Part shown: piece by piece, positions 11,752 through 22,793 of the stretch | How the letters are laid out: each line of letters starts with the position of its first letter | Numbering within the stretch: position 1 is the first letter of the stretch | From: Isoetes taiwanensis | Lineage: Eukaryota > Streptophyta > Lycopodiopsida > Isoetales > Isoetaceae | DNA length: 64,000 bases | Direction: 5' to 3' | NCBI GenBank assembly: GCA_021234155.1 | Contig: JAJEKV010000013.1 | Location: 11,992,669-12,056,668, forward strand | Program-made: the position numbers and the translations under genes | Notes under the pieces: model-generated | Told to the model about the DNA's origin: nothing | Databases searched by the model: none | What the model saw: the letters and a program-made list of their open reading frames with translations, nothing else

Positions 11752-13225
11752 CTTTCGACCTCTGTCTTTGCAGTTTCTCGTTGACTCTTTAATTCTGCAC
11801 ACCTTGAGCAAACAGCATTCTGTGTCTCCTGGGAATTTTCACAAGACCGAATTCACTTTTCCACAGTCTGATGAAGTGTGAGTAAGAGATGTGCTGAAAC
11901 TGAGTGCAAGTCTCTTTGTATTCGTTAAAAACATCCTTTTTGGTGATGTTATCTGTCAAATGATACTTGTTGTTGTTAGGCAACTTCTCACATGTTTCTC
12001 TAAAATATTTCTCCATCCATGACACAGCAGCAAGCATGCATGGTTACAACTCTTCTTGGTCCACAATGATCATCAATTGCTGGGTTTTTGTCCAGTCTTT
12101 TGTGTATTCTAGACATTCTGGTGAACCCTAAACGGTGGACAACCATAAAGCATTTCTGGCAAACTTCTTGACGGTTAATGTAGTGCAAGAAGGTGTTGCG
12201 GTCTGGTCTTACATGATAAGCCAAGTAGGCATTCTGGTCTGCCAATGTCATTGAACTGTAGTTGTCTCTAATTGCTCGTAATTTAGACATGTTAAATTTG
12301 TATGCAACCCAATGAGCAACATTTAGATCTTAAAAGTCTCCTCATTTTGTGCTCGTCCATAAGGTTTCTTCTTGTTATAGTGGAGCATGCTCTCGAAGTA
12401 AAATCCACCTTGAATTTCTTGGAGGACTGGCTGGAGAATGTGTAATCTCGTTGCACCTCGTTGGTGTCTTCATCTTCTGATGATAGTTCTACTCTGGGGG
12501 TGACCTCCTCTGCCCTTAGTGTTGTGCTTGTAGAGGAAAACAAACCACGTGAAGTTGTACCCAGAAAAGGAGGAGGTACAGTGTTGAATGAAGGCGAAGG
12601 GCCACAAGATGCCATGCCAGCAAATGTTGTTGCAGCTTCTTCACGAGAAGTTCATTCAAACATGTCCCTTAGAGCATACTGAAATTCTGCAAACCCATGT
12701 GTAACCACGGTTGTGTGAAGAGGAGTAGATGCTGCAAGGTCGTCTTCGTTTGTAGTGAAGTCGTGGTGGGAGAAGCGGTGGAGAATCTCGCAGTCTTCTG
12801 AGCGTGCTGCATTCCTTGTTTGTGTAAGTGAAGAAGGAGAAACTACAAATGGCTGGGGTAGTATGTTCCAAAAAAATTGCTGAGGAGGAGCCTTTGTAGT
12901 GTCGGGAGATGGTACAAAAGGTGGTGGAAGATTGCTACGTACAACAGGTGAGGCAATGAAAGGAGGTGGCAGCCGGTTTCCTACTGGACTTGGAGAGGGT
13001 TGGAAAGGTGGTGGCAGTCTACTAGTTACTGGACTCGGAGTATCTTCGAGGAGCAACAAAGACCTTGTCGAAGTAGGAGTCGGAGAAGCATCTGCGTCAC
13101 GTGTTCCATCTGAAGTAGAGGTACTAGAGGAAACAAATGGTGGTGGAAGCTTGTTCACGAAGCGGTTAACCATCTTAAACAACTGCAAAACATTGGGGAC
13201 ATGTAACTCACTGGGCTATTGCTAT

Positions 13226-14106
13226 TCGAGAATACAAAAAGCTATTCCAGAATACTATTTGGTGTGATGCATTTGCTGTGTGAATGCATGAATCCTATTC
13301 CAGAATACACTAGTCCAGACTGTCTGGACGAGCCGTATTCCACTTTACGTAGAAAAAGATAACTGACAATACTCTACCTTTAAAAAGGAAAATTGAGCGC
13401 CTCAGTTGCGTATTCCGCTTTCAGAGATTCAATCGCCAGAGCGAATGCCTTCGATTCAACTCACTGCTGTTGTATTTCGATTTACATAGAAAAAATTATG
13501 GACAGGTAAGCATGTGAAGTACATAGTACGTCCTTTTGCTCTGTTCTAGTTTACTTTTGTGCAAGTGTATTCGAATACACTTCGGCCTTCCGCTGTAGTG
13601 TATTCTAATACACTTTTTGCCCTCCAAGCCGAAAGGCAAAGTGTATTCCTGGAATACACTTTGGCCCTTCAGAGCAAAGTGTATTCGAATACACTTTGGC
13701 CTTCGTAGAAAAAGTGTATTCCGAATACACTTTGCCCCCAAAAGGCTTAAGTGTATTCCAGAATACACTATTGCACACAAAAGTAAACTACAACAGAGCA
13801 AAATGACGTACTATGTACTTCACATGCTTACCTGTCAATAATTTTTTCTATGTAAATCGGAATACAGCAACAGTGAGTTGAATCGAAAGCGTTCGCTCTG
13901 GCGACTGAATCTCTGAAAGCGGAATATGCAACTGAGGCGCTCAATTTTCCTTTTTAAAAGTAGAGTATTGTCAGTTATCTTTTTCTATGTAAAGTGGAAT
14001 ACGGCTCGTCCAGACAATCTGGACTAGTGTATTCTGGAATAGGATTCATGCATTCACACAAAGAAATGCATCACACCTTTTGTTCCTAATAGCTTTTGTG
14101 TATTCC
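13226..14106. repeat. Long inverted repeat (arms about 360 bp) with palindrome-packed centre
   Basis: Bases from about 13226 to 13590 are repeated in inverted orientation from about 14106 back to 13740, with high identity broken by small differences. The arms contain gene-like stretches and half-sites of the GTATTCC motif. The centre (13560-13770) holds six close palindromes. The outer ends read GAATACA-AAAAGCTATT on both sides. It could be a foldback-type element, a MITE, or the shared control region of the two flanking, divergent genes. No target-site duplication was evident. Confidence 0.85.
13560..13770. repeat. Array of GTGTATTC/GAATACAC palindromes
   Basis: Six dyads with the half-site GTGTATTC occur at roughly 30-40 bp intervals, with the centre varying from nothing to CG, CTG or CAG. 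Most are linked by CTTTGCC/GGCAAAG-like spacers, which extend the palindromes. The same dyads recur at 15.3-17.1 kb. Confidence 0.9.
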
Positions 14107-14730
14107 TTGCGGACCGCCGGGCGAGCTCACGGGCCCGTCGCATGCCTTGGCTGATAACGGGGTTTGAAAAAGTTATATCTATATCAATAAGCAAATCATA
14201 AGTCGCTAAAGCTGAAGTTAAGGAAGCACATTGTAATCACAATTCTCATTTACTAAGGATTCCCCTGGTCAAACTAGAAGGGTCATACACACGCCATAAC
14301 AAATTTTAAGAAACAATAGCTTGGAACACTAGAGCTTGGCATCCAACCTTTCCTACACTTAGAACCAACCTGCAAGCGCAGCCAAAAGGAATAATGTTGA
14401 CTTTCCAGCTTTTAACAGATCTCTCAATTCTTGACCTGCATATTCAGCGAGTTAAAACATTTTACAGGCCACATTACACCAAACAAGTACATGACTTAAA
14501 AGGATGGATTGCTTAGAACGGTTCTTCCCTGACTTCTTACCTGGAGCAGTTTCCTAATGACTATTTCCCAGTCAATCCAGGTTGCAAACCTAGAAGACAA
14601 TCAACGCATGGGATGACTCTGAAGACAACCTGCGTGGCACGTCAAAATACTAATTTTTAAGTGTTAGGATGAACTCATGCTGCTGATTGAGAAGTTACTA
14701 TACCCTGTAGATGTGTACACGCTGCCTTGA
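14107..14730. other. Gene-free stretch between the inverted repeat and an exon-like segment
   Basis: Nothing coding or repeated was recognised here. The first 60 bases right of the inverted repeat are unusually GC-rich. Confidence 0.5.
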
Positions 14731-15087
14731 TCAATTCGTGAAAAGATGGCATAAAAAATAGCAGTACTTCAAAAATCCAGTCCCCATCAACAAACAGGAA
14801 GATTCAGCATTATCTTTAGCCAACATTTTACCTGTTTGCTCCGAATGGGCAAGAAGCCGATGAGCGCTTGTCGGGTGCAGAAGAGCCAGACCCCTTAACG
14901 GACTTGTGCTTATCTTTTCTTTGTATTGATTTTCAATGGGTAGAACATTTATCAAGACCGAAGCTAAATATTGGCTTTCCACCGCATCTGTCGGACCCGT
15001 AAGCACAGGGCCAGCATCAGATTGGATCCAGAACCCACAAGACCGCCAGTTTACAGCCAACAATGGGTTCGGAGCAGTCACCAACAT
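14731..15087 (-). CDS. Unrecognised exon-like open frame
   Basis: The minus-strand frame reads like conserved protein, with P-N-P-L-L-A-V-N-W-R-S, F-W-I-Q-S-D-A-G-P-V-L-T-G-P and S-P-L-R-G-L-A-L-L-H-P. It is followed near 14834 by a plausible splice donor (ACAG|GTAAAA), so the true exon may end there rather than at the stop. The upstream end runs into a duplicated palindrome at 15086. I could not name a family. It may be one exon of a host gene captured or broken by repeats. Confidence 0.35.
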   Translation of the reverse strand: MLVTAPNPLLAVNWRSCGFWIQSDAGPVLTGPTDAVESQYLASVLINVLPIENQYKEKISTSPLRGLALLHPTSAHRLLAHSEQTGKMLAKDNAESSCLLMGTGFLKYCYFLCHLFTN

Positions 15088-15174
15088 ATTCTAGGTATAT
15101 TCTAGCATATACCTAGGATATGCCACCTAAGCAATATTCTAGGTATATTCTAGCATATACCTAGGATATGCCAC
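15086..15174. repeat. 41-bp palindromic unit in two direct copies
   Basis: Copies at 15086-15126 and 15134-15174 are identical. Each contains a perfect dyad with arms CTAGGTATAT and ATATACCTAG around TCTAGC. Confidence 0.95.
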
Positions 15175-15284
15175 AAACCCACCTAAGCGAGTGTTTGCCC
15201 CCTAGGGGCAACCCAAAAAACTAGCATAGGGTAGATCTGAGATAAACGGTTGGCTAGTTGGGCATGATGCAGTAAAGTGGGGGG

Positions 15285-15420
15285 AATACACTTTGCCTTT
15301 CGACTGAAGGGCAAAGTGTATTCCGGAATACACTTTGCTCACACGAGAAAGGCAAAGTGTATTCCGAAATATACTTTGCCCTTCTTGTGTAAGAAATGCG
15401 TATTCCGAAATACGTTTGTG
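15285..15420. repeat. Cluster of GTATTCCGGAATAC palindromes upstream of the methyltransferase-like gene
   Basis: At least three dyads and one half-site occur here: a perfect GTGTATTCCGGAATACAC near 15317 and decayed versions near 15357 and 15398. They are linked by CTTTGCC/GGCAAAG spacers exactly as in the 13.6-kb array. Confidence 0.9.
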
Positions 15421-16614
15421 GGATTTTTGGAAAAAAATGGTACTTGTTTTTGTTGTTTTTAGCTTCTACAAATCACTTTTTAGTTAAATTAAAACACTAA
15501 AAAACATGATTGTGCAACTTTTTTCTGGCTGTTTTTTCTTCTTTTTGCTTTCGTCAGACGCACAAATTAGCAATTGTTATTCTGGAATACATTTTTCGTT
15601 TCTTTTCTAATCGTGACAGTGTTGATTTAATCATTACTTTGGCAGACAAGAAGGAAGCAAGAAAGCACAGAAGAAAGTGTTGAAGCTGATCCAACGGCCA
15701 CATCCAATGAAGCAGACTAAGGACACAGACGAGCCAGCAGTTTATGAAAACTTTCAAACACAGTGGTTCGTAACCAGGGGTGCAGGCAGTAAGTACATCA
15801 CGCTGACTTTTCTTCACGTTTGCAAAAGCCCTGGAAATAAACGCTATGCTGACTCCGAGTTTGTCAACCTTGGGACAATAAAAGATGTTTTGAGGTTGCC
15901 GGGCAAGGAGGTCAAGTGGGGAGGCTATCTTTCAAGACCTCCCAGGGCTACATTGTGGTGGACATTGCAAGCTTCAGAATCATCAGTGTGCAACCACAAG
16001 CACTGTACAAGTACATCTCCCATTACCGGAACAAACAAAGCCTAGCTTCCATTATTAGGCAGGTTTGTGCCAGTCAGAGCGAGGACTTTCCCGTTAGTGA
16101 GTCCGAGCATGAGGAAGAAGCTGAAGAATCTCCTTCTACGCAGATCACTTAAGGAACCTGAAGGACAGAATAAGGAGCAACCCAAATGCTCATGTGGCCT
16201 CTATTGTTGTCCTTGTTGACAGGGAGCAGTGCACAAGCCCCTAAGACTATGACAGGGAAAATGCAGAGACATACACGCACTATGTCTTGGGGGGAAACCA
16301 CAGCTTTAAAGCCAGAAGGCAACTGTACAAGGAAAAGAACAACCCGAGATATCTCTCAGTTCTTTGTGCAGTTTACTGTGGCCTGACAGACGAGGAAGCA
16401 AAAATTGTGGCCAATACGCACAACGCTGATAACGAGTACAAACTAAAGATGAGCTTTGTCGACAAGATAAGGTTCATGCACAGGGAGTACATTATATTGG
16501 AGCTTAAGTAGGCGTGTGCGATAGAGTGCTGCCTTAAGTACGATGAGGCGAACAAACGGCAGTCACTGATAAGCCACGATAACTGGTTTCAGCTTGCCTT
16601 TAGAGATGGTCGAG

Positions 16615-16699
16615 TATGTTAGTTTTGTATTCCAGAATACGTTTTGTGTGTTATTTGCCGTTGAATGCTCTAACAGCCTTTCCTTTCCGAGTGCAGATC
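16615..16699 (+). other. Inferred intron carrying one GTATTCC palindrome
   Basis: The sequence between a TCGAG|TATG-type donor region and GAGTGCAG|ATCTGGG separates two in-register coding blocks. It contains a GTATTCCAGAATAC dyad near 16627. The donor position is uncertain. Confidence 0.45.
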
Positions 16700-16926
16700 T
16701 GGGAGCTTCAGAACGAAATATTTAATATGTTTGAGCGGGGAGAGCTGAAGAGCAAGGAAGAGGTGTCTAACAAAAGAAGGGCTCCAACGTCCCAAAAAAA
16801 GAGATGACCATTACAGTGTGGAGGGAGATGCAGGGCTTCACAGATATGGAGTTGCTAGAAAGGCTCCGCCAGAAAGTTGTCGACAAAGACTTCACACTGG
16901 AAGAAATATCCAAGGAACTGCACAAG

Positions 16927-17211
16927 TAAGTTGATACTCAAGTTCCGTTTGTTATTCCGGAATATACTTTTGCTTGAACGTGAAGCAAAAGTGTATTCCG
17001 GATTACACTTTTGCTTTCGTTGTAAAAAAGAGTGTATTCCAGAATCCACTTTTGCTTTACAGTGAAAGCAAAAGTGTATTCCGGAATACACTTTTGCTCT
17101 ACCTCTGTGGTGTTTGGGTATTCCGGAATACGCTGCTAGTTCTCCTTTTCTTTTTTTCTTTTTTTTTAGTTTGTTTATGGCACACTAATTTTCGGCTTTG
17201 TTGACTTTCAG
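16927..17211 (+). other. Inferred intron with five GTATTCC palindromes
   Basis: Coding reads cleanly up to ...SKELHK at 16926 and resumes after TTGACTTTCAG at 17211. Between them lie dyads near 16952, 16991, 17031, 17071 and 17117, ranging from perfect to decayed. The palindromes are absent from the coding blocks on each side. Confidence 0.6.
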
Positions 17212-20200
17212 CCAAAAAAATGTTATAACGTGCCAGACATGTTTAATGGAGCAGTTGAACGTGGACAGCTGGAGAGGTGTAAAGAGCTCTACCCCATTGC
17301 TACCTCCGATGAGCGTATTATTCAATATGCTCCAAATTTTGAGGGCTGGGTACGTCTCCTTCCTATTTTTAATATTTCTCTATTTCTTTGTGATGTTGGC
17401 GTGACTTTAATTACCAACATAGCAAGAAGAAGAACAAGGACCTACCAGAGGGATTCATGCACCTGGTAAGGACAGCTCGAGAGGAGAGGATGTTAAGCGG
17501 ATAGGCGGATTGTAGATGTTGAGCCATCCAACTACGAGAGGTTTTCTATGTTCGACTAAAATAACTTTTTTTCCATCGTTCATAGGGACTGCACGAAGTT
17601 GCCTGGAACGATAAAGCCACAAGATTTTACCTTGGTCATAGGAGACTTGCCATATGGCTTTAAGCTGAAGGATAGCCGCTACGACGACCAGCCTTTTAAG
17701 AATTCAGAATTTAATGCTTTCGTCGACGGCATTAAGCAGGTTACCACAGCAAAGCATTGGCATCTTGTTGTGTTCCACTCTAGCATGCAGGCCGGACTTG
17801 TGGAAGCTACTTTCAAGAACTACTTCGGTTCTTTTATTTTTTTTGAGGTAAGATTAGATATGTATATTAATAGAAAACAGTATGTACAATGAAACCCTCT
17901 CAGGAGTAAATAGAAAGCATTACAGCTTAAGACGATGTCTACTTCGGTTCTCCTGTGCAAGCCGGTTATGAAAATATGGTCTGGTGAGTTCAAATTGATA
18001 CTTTCTTTCGTTCAAGTTTAGAATCATCGTTGTAGTTGTAACTCACTTGTCTCTTGCTAAATTATTTATTATTGGCTACAAACTACTGCAAATTTGATGT
18101 ACTAAAAAAAATTAATAATAAAATTATTATTATTGCTACCTTATTTGGATGTCTTCGAATTCCTAGTGAAATTCCTGGTGTACTAATATCTAAAATTTTG
18201 CCATTTTCAAATGCTCTTTTCTTCGAAAAGGATCAATTTTTAAAGCATGGTGTTTTTTTTAAGGGAATCTTTGAAATGGGAGTGATACAACACTCCCGTT
18301 TAATTTGCAATCATGTCATGACATGTGTGAAAAACTTTGGCCCAATTCGGTTGTGAGATGAATAATAAAATCAGATTCAAAGTGGACATTAAATTTGGTC
18401 AATGCATTTTCTTGTGATAGGAAAAGGTATGCGTATTCAAATGATAATATCTCATGTGTTAATTAATATTTTTTGTTGATTTCTGGATCTAATATCAAAA
18501 AAAATTATTAGAAAAACATGTGAAAGAAGATTTGACTTAATTTGAAACTGAAATGATGGAGAGATATGTGTTTAAAATGGAAGGTTATAATACCAATTTC
18601 AAAAACAAAAAACTAGTGAGATACATATGCTTATAGTCTGATAGTTGGATTTTTGCAAAAAGGACAAATGGCACTTGAACTAGACAACAAGAAGTGCTAG
18701 TACTCAAAAACCCAAGAGAAAATAATCTAGGAGCCATGAGAAATTGCAGAATGAACTGGGTGACTTACCCACCTCGGAACTGCGAATTGGCTCAGCCAAC
18801 GGACTCAGGACATGAGCAGAAGACCAATCCTTGGTCAAGAAGCGCCAAAGGACCTCAAGTCTGACACACTTGTAGTCAATTATCCCAGGTGATGCTTACG
18901 AATATTGTTTGGTGAGGCATGCGTATTCCCTTATCTGGAAAAACTGACCATATAATTTGCCTCCTAAGGTAATTTTGACATTCCAAACTAAATGGCAAAA
19001 CCGAATTTCCATTTTGGAGTCTTCTTACTTCACGTTCCGAACGAAATACCGAAGTCGAATTGCCATTTTGGAGTCCTCTTCCTGGCCAAAGGGCAGAACA
19101 GTTGGATTTCTACCTAGTAGCCCACAGGACGTTTCGCAGTTAGATATGTTTTCCCAGACAGATCATGGATTTTTTTTAATCTGCTCATAATATTGTCCAT
19201 GATGGAGAATTGAACGGTGGGGAACAGAACTCCTCGGAACCTTTTGGGGTCCGTCTTCTGGGGTATGGCCTCTTCCCTCTTGTGTGGCCGCAGTGCAAAG
19301 TCCTATCCTGTTCGACGTGGAGAAGGTTGCCAGGTTGCCTACCTAACAATAGGCTGCCCAGATGAAGCAGTAGGTGTTCTGTCACCTTTGTCTGTGCCGG
19401 TTTCAACTAAGATTTGGCACCATGGCATCACATAGAGGGAGGGTCTCAATTCCAAAAAAAAGATCCTTAAAAACCCTTTGGAAGCAGCTTTCCTCAAAAC
19501 TCTTCTATGGAAGGCCCTGGTGTTGCCCCCACCACAAGACCACATAATCACCATTTTTTCTACTTGAGTTCTTAGATTTGCAGATGATGTTGAGGTAAAG
19601 AAAGATCCATTTAAGTTAATACAATGCACTTGAAGTCAAGCTTAGAAAAAGGTATTTATTTTGAAGTCAATCTTGGTCAAATTGTGCACTAGAAAACTCT
19701 GGGAGATAACTATTTGAAAATTGGAAGCCATTATATTGAAGTTTGGAAGAGCTCTTGTCATGATACCTTAAGTTTTAGCATCATTTTGGCTTTTCTATTC
19801 CATCCCCAAACCAATTTTGGTCTTAGCATCCTTTGGTTGTTCTTTTCACTCCATTTCACCAACAGATGTCGTCAATTTTTGCCCGCTTATCTAAACGGTT
19901 CTTAAACTTATCATGATACCCTGCAAAGATATTATTATCTTGCTGCTCCTTTTTGGCAGCCTGGAGAATAAGCATGCAAAACCCACTGACTAGTGTAGGT
20001 TCTCTTGTCAGGCTGTGGAGCATAAGCAAGGCTTGGAAATTGAGGTGCATTTTATGCATGATTTGAAATGCGGATAGAACATTAGCAACCATGATTGTGT
20101 TAGCTACGTCGTGGCATACGAGGATTTCATTCCTCTAGGATGATATAAAAATCGTGAAATAGGTTGAAAGGGCAAACATCTGGAGGTATTTGTTGTTATA

Positions 20201-20779
20201 GAATAACCTCTATAGATATGCCTCTACTAGTTGTCCACTAGTGTTGGGAACAATGGAGAGTGTAGCCAACATATATTGTGAATAAGTATGCCTAAGGCAA
20301 CTCTATTCATCATTTGTTTGTAGTTTCATAATTCTAATGATACTACAACTACAAGTTAGTTGTGTAATCATAATGATTAATTATAAAATGGGTTTTTGTG
20401 GTTTTGTGGGAAAGAATCCATAACCAATTTGTGATTGAGATCCCGGAAAAGAACCCTTATTAATTTAATATAAGTCTGTCTTAAGTTGGACTTGATTTAA
20501 CAACTTGGACTAACAAAAACAAAGGTCTGTATCTTATGCTAAGACCAAGAAGTTATCTTCTATAAAGTAAGTATAGGTTGAGGAGATTCTAATTTCCAAG
20601 AGATGGTGGTGTCTCTAGGAGAGTACTATGATTAAAATTAAACCTCAAACAAGGCGGTGATAGACAAAATGTCAATTGTAAGAATTGTTGATTGAAATGA
20701 TTAAGTATGTTTGTTTTAGTACTAACCATGGCATCTGACTATCTGGGAATATTTTGTTTTGGGTGACAAGCTTATGGCT

Positions 20780-20930
20780 CTCAAAATACTTATAAACAGA
20801 GCTTAGAAAGTGGAGTCAAAACTCTTATAAACATGACTTAGAGAGTGGTCAAAATCTTATAAGCAGGGCTTAGATAGTAGTCAAAACTCTTATAAGCAGG
20901 GCTTAGGGAATTGCCAAAACTCTTCTAAGC
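20780..20930. repeat. Degenerate tandem repeat, about 34 bp x 4.5
   Basis: Units of the form TCAAAACTCTTATAARCA followed by a GGCTTAGARAGT-like half recur four times with base changes and small indels. Confidence 0.85.
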
Positions 20931-22601
20931 ATATTATTCAAGCTGAATAATAGACAAAGCTTTTGTTAAGTTATAAATTGGATTGTATATAGCTTTAAAA
21001 TTCATTACCAAAAGCAAAGGATTGCTAATTAGCTAACTTTCAAAAGGGGGGGAGAAAAAGGTTTCCTAGCCTCATTAAAGAAAAATCAAGATGGAATGCA
21101 ACTTGAGTCAAGAATGTAAAATGGCCACAATTGGCACGGGGACATGTTACACATGCTAGGCCCAAAGAACACCATGATCAAGTACCAACTTAAAATTTAC
21201 CACAGAGTTGTCTTGTTTGATGAAGGTAGATTGCTTAACATAATTAGCACAAGTTTAAGGACATATAGGTTATTAGACTTAGGAAGAAAATTTTTCTAAA
21301 GGAATGGCATTGTCCTGGTAGGGTCAGGCATATAACGGCATAGAACAAGGCGCGGAGTCTGTATCAAACCTCTTTATTATCAAAGTAGTATATATAAATG
21401 TGGCTGGGTTCCTAAGATGTAGCAGATAATATGTAGAAGACTTAATCTAGGATTACGTTTGAACATTACACTCTTGCTATTTTCGAATCCCTTTTAAGAT
21501 TAAACGTTACACTAGAAATTGTATTGCGTTTTGCCTATAAAATTGCCATTCTCAAGGAATATGCTATTGGCATTCTATTTGATAAAACCAAAAGGGAGTT
21601 TATGAAGGATTTGGCTAAGGATTCTTGATAATGCTTGGAGCAAGAGAATCAACTCTCGGAGTTGTGATGGAGAATCCAATTGGAATTCATGAGAAAATAC
21701 ATGAATCAATTAGTCATAATTTATGTATTGTCTTTTGAGAGAGCAAGGTCTCCAGAAATGCAAGAGTTAACTTGGGTTGAGCTTGCAATAAGACTAATAA
21801 GATTTTGATGAAAGACTGGATTATGAATTTACAAGGTGGTAAGGTTGTTCGAATCTTCCTTCTAATTAGATCCGAGTAGGTCTATTGTTGTTATCATCGT
21901 ATTGACTATAAGCATAAAGAAGCTGATCTTCTGTAGCATGGTATTTTTAGATCTAGGATCAAGAATATTGAATTCACACTGGTTAGCGAATACGCCTGAC
22001 TAGAATCAGGTACTTAGTTGCACCAGGTATGAACTAAGATAGAGGCCGGACTTTCAATCTAGCCCAAGGGAATTGGTAAATCCGTCATAAGGTACTTCAG
22101 GTTCTTGATGGAAACAATAGATGCAAGGTTCCAAATAAGTATTGTGATACTAGTGGCAAGGTAAGAGCCATAAGAACATTAGTCAAAGATGTCTTTATAT
22201 ATTAGACTCAGGGAGGGTCAAGAAGACCGTATATGAGTCGAGTTAGAGCTTGTGCATGAAATAGGAGTGCACCATCTATTCCACTAAACCAACTCAAGAA
22301 AGCAATATCATCCACGAATAGCATAATAACTCCAATGACGACACTACACCTAGCCCTTAGCTATGTGGTAACTCTTGAGACGATTTTAGGCACTCGCATT
22401 TGGAAGGTGCACAATATGAGATATTGCAGAGTACTTGATCTTGTGGCGAGATCAGTCACTCTCGGAAGTTACGTGGGAGAGTGAAGAGTACATGCAGCAT
22501 GATCCCCAATTGACTCAAAATCCACGGAGGCCATGGAAGGAGTATTAGAGCAAAACAAGGTCGTTTGCAAGTAGGACGTTTGCAAAGAATAAGCTACAGA
22601 T

Positions 22602-22793
22602 CCATGGCCATGGGGTGACCAAGGTAACGGGTTTCCGAAGGGCCTAGTTGACAAAACCATGGTCACAAGGTGACCTCGAGAATGAGTTTCCATAGGGACT
22701 TGACAACGAAACCATGGTCACAAGGTGAACCAATGGGTTTCCGAAGGGAATAGACAATGAAACTATGGTCACAAGGTGAACCTACAACAAGTT
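22602..22793. repeat. Degenerate tandem repeat, about 53 bp x 3.6
   Basis: Each unit begins CCATGGTCACAAGGTGA and contains GGGTTTCCGAAGGG and a GACAATGAAA-like end. The first unit is the most diverged. Confidence 0.85.

Larger units (their letters stand above)
9606..13188 (-). pseudogene. DUF7869-type transposase-like protein, pseudogene
   Basis: Read from 13188 downward the protein has a proline-rich N-terminus with repeated L-P-P-P-F motifs (12652-13188) and one in-frame TGA at 12652. After an acidic/serine linker come CCSLGC, the R-x6-Y / QNAYL region, VCQKCFMVVHRLG (about 12150) and HFIRLWKSEFGLVKIPRRHR. A C-S-R-C pair follows in a shifted frame near 11810. Beyond a MITE and a possible GT-AG intron come IDEMDQKKTTLPHF, LQFDNTTRENKNQ and VGHTHDQIDQMFSRFS (about 10830-11250), the hallmark of the DUF7869 family, which I believe is transposase-related. 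The C-terminus has an SFWVAKVLDTV-type domain (9952-10170) and a very acidic tail. At least four frameshifts and one stop make it inactive. Motif order matches the family well; the transposase role is inferred. Confidence 0.65.
15643..17990 (+). pseudogene. ParB-like domain plus adenine-type DNA methyltransferase, decayed multi-exon gene
   Basis: Exon-like blocks joined by plausible GT-AG introns give one long protein. The first block (15643-16150) has an unrecognised conserved domain and an acidic stretch. Next comes YTHYVLGGNHSFKARRQLYK (about 16270-16330), then DEEAKIVANTHNADNE, which resembles a ParB-type nuclease fold (G-G-N-H, A-R-x2-L). A helical block follows (16800-16926, WREMQGFTDMELLERLRQKV), then PDMFNGAVERGQLERC (about 17225-17280). 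The last block (17590-17850) has LVIGDLPYGF, resembling the D/N-P-P-Y catalytic motif of amino-methyltransferases, and HWHLVVFHSSMQ. ParB-methyltransferase fusions are known from phages and mobile elements. Frameshifts near 15920, 16230 and 16795 and a stop at 16509 break it, and it fades after 17990. The domain calls are tentative. Confidence 0.5.

Noticed and set aside
20242-20300. TGTTGGGAACA as the start of a copia-type LTR
   Set aside because: No second copy, primer-binding site or copia coding sequence was found in the following kilobases.
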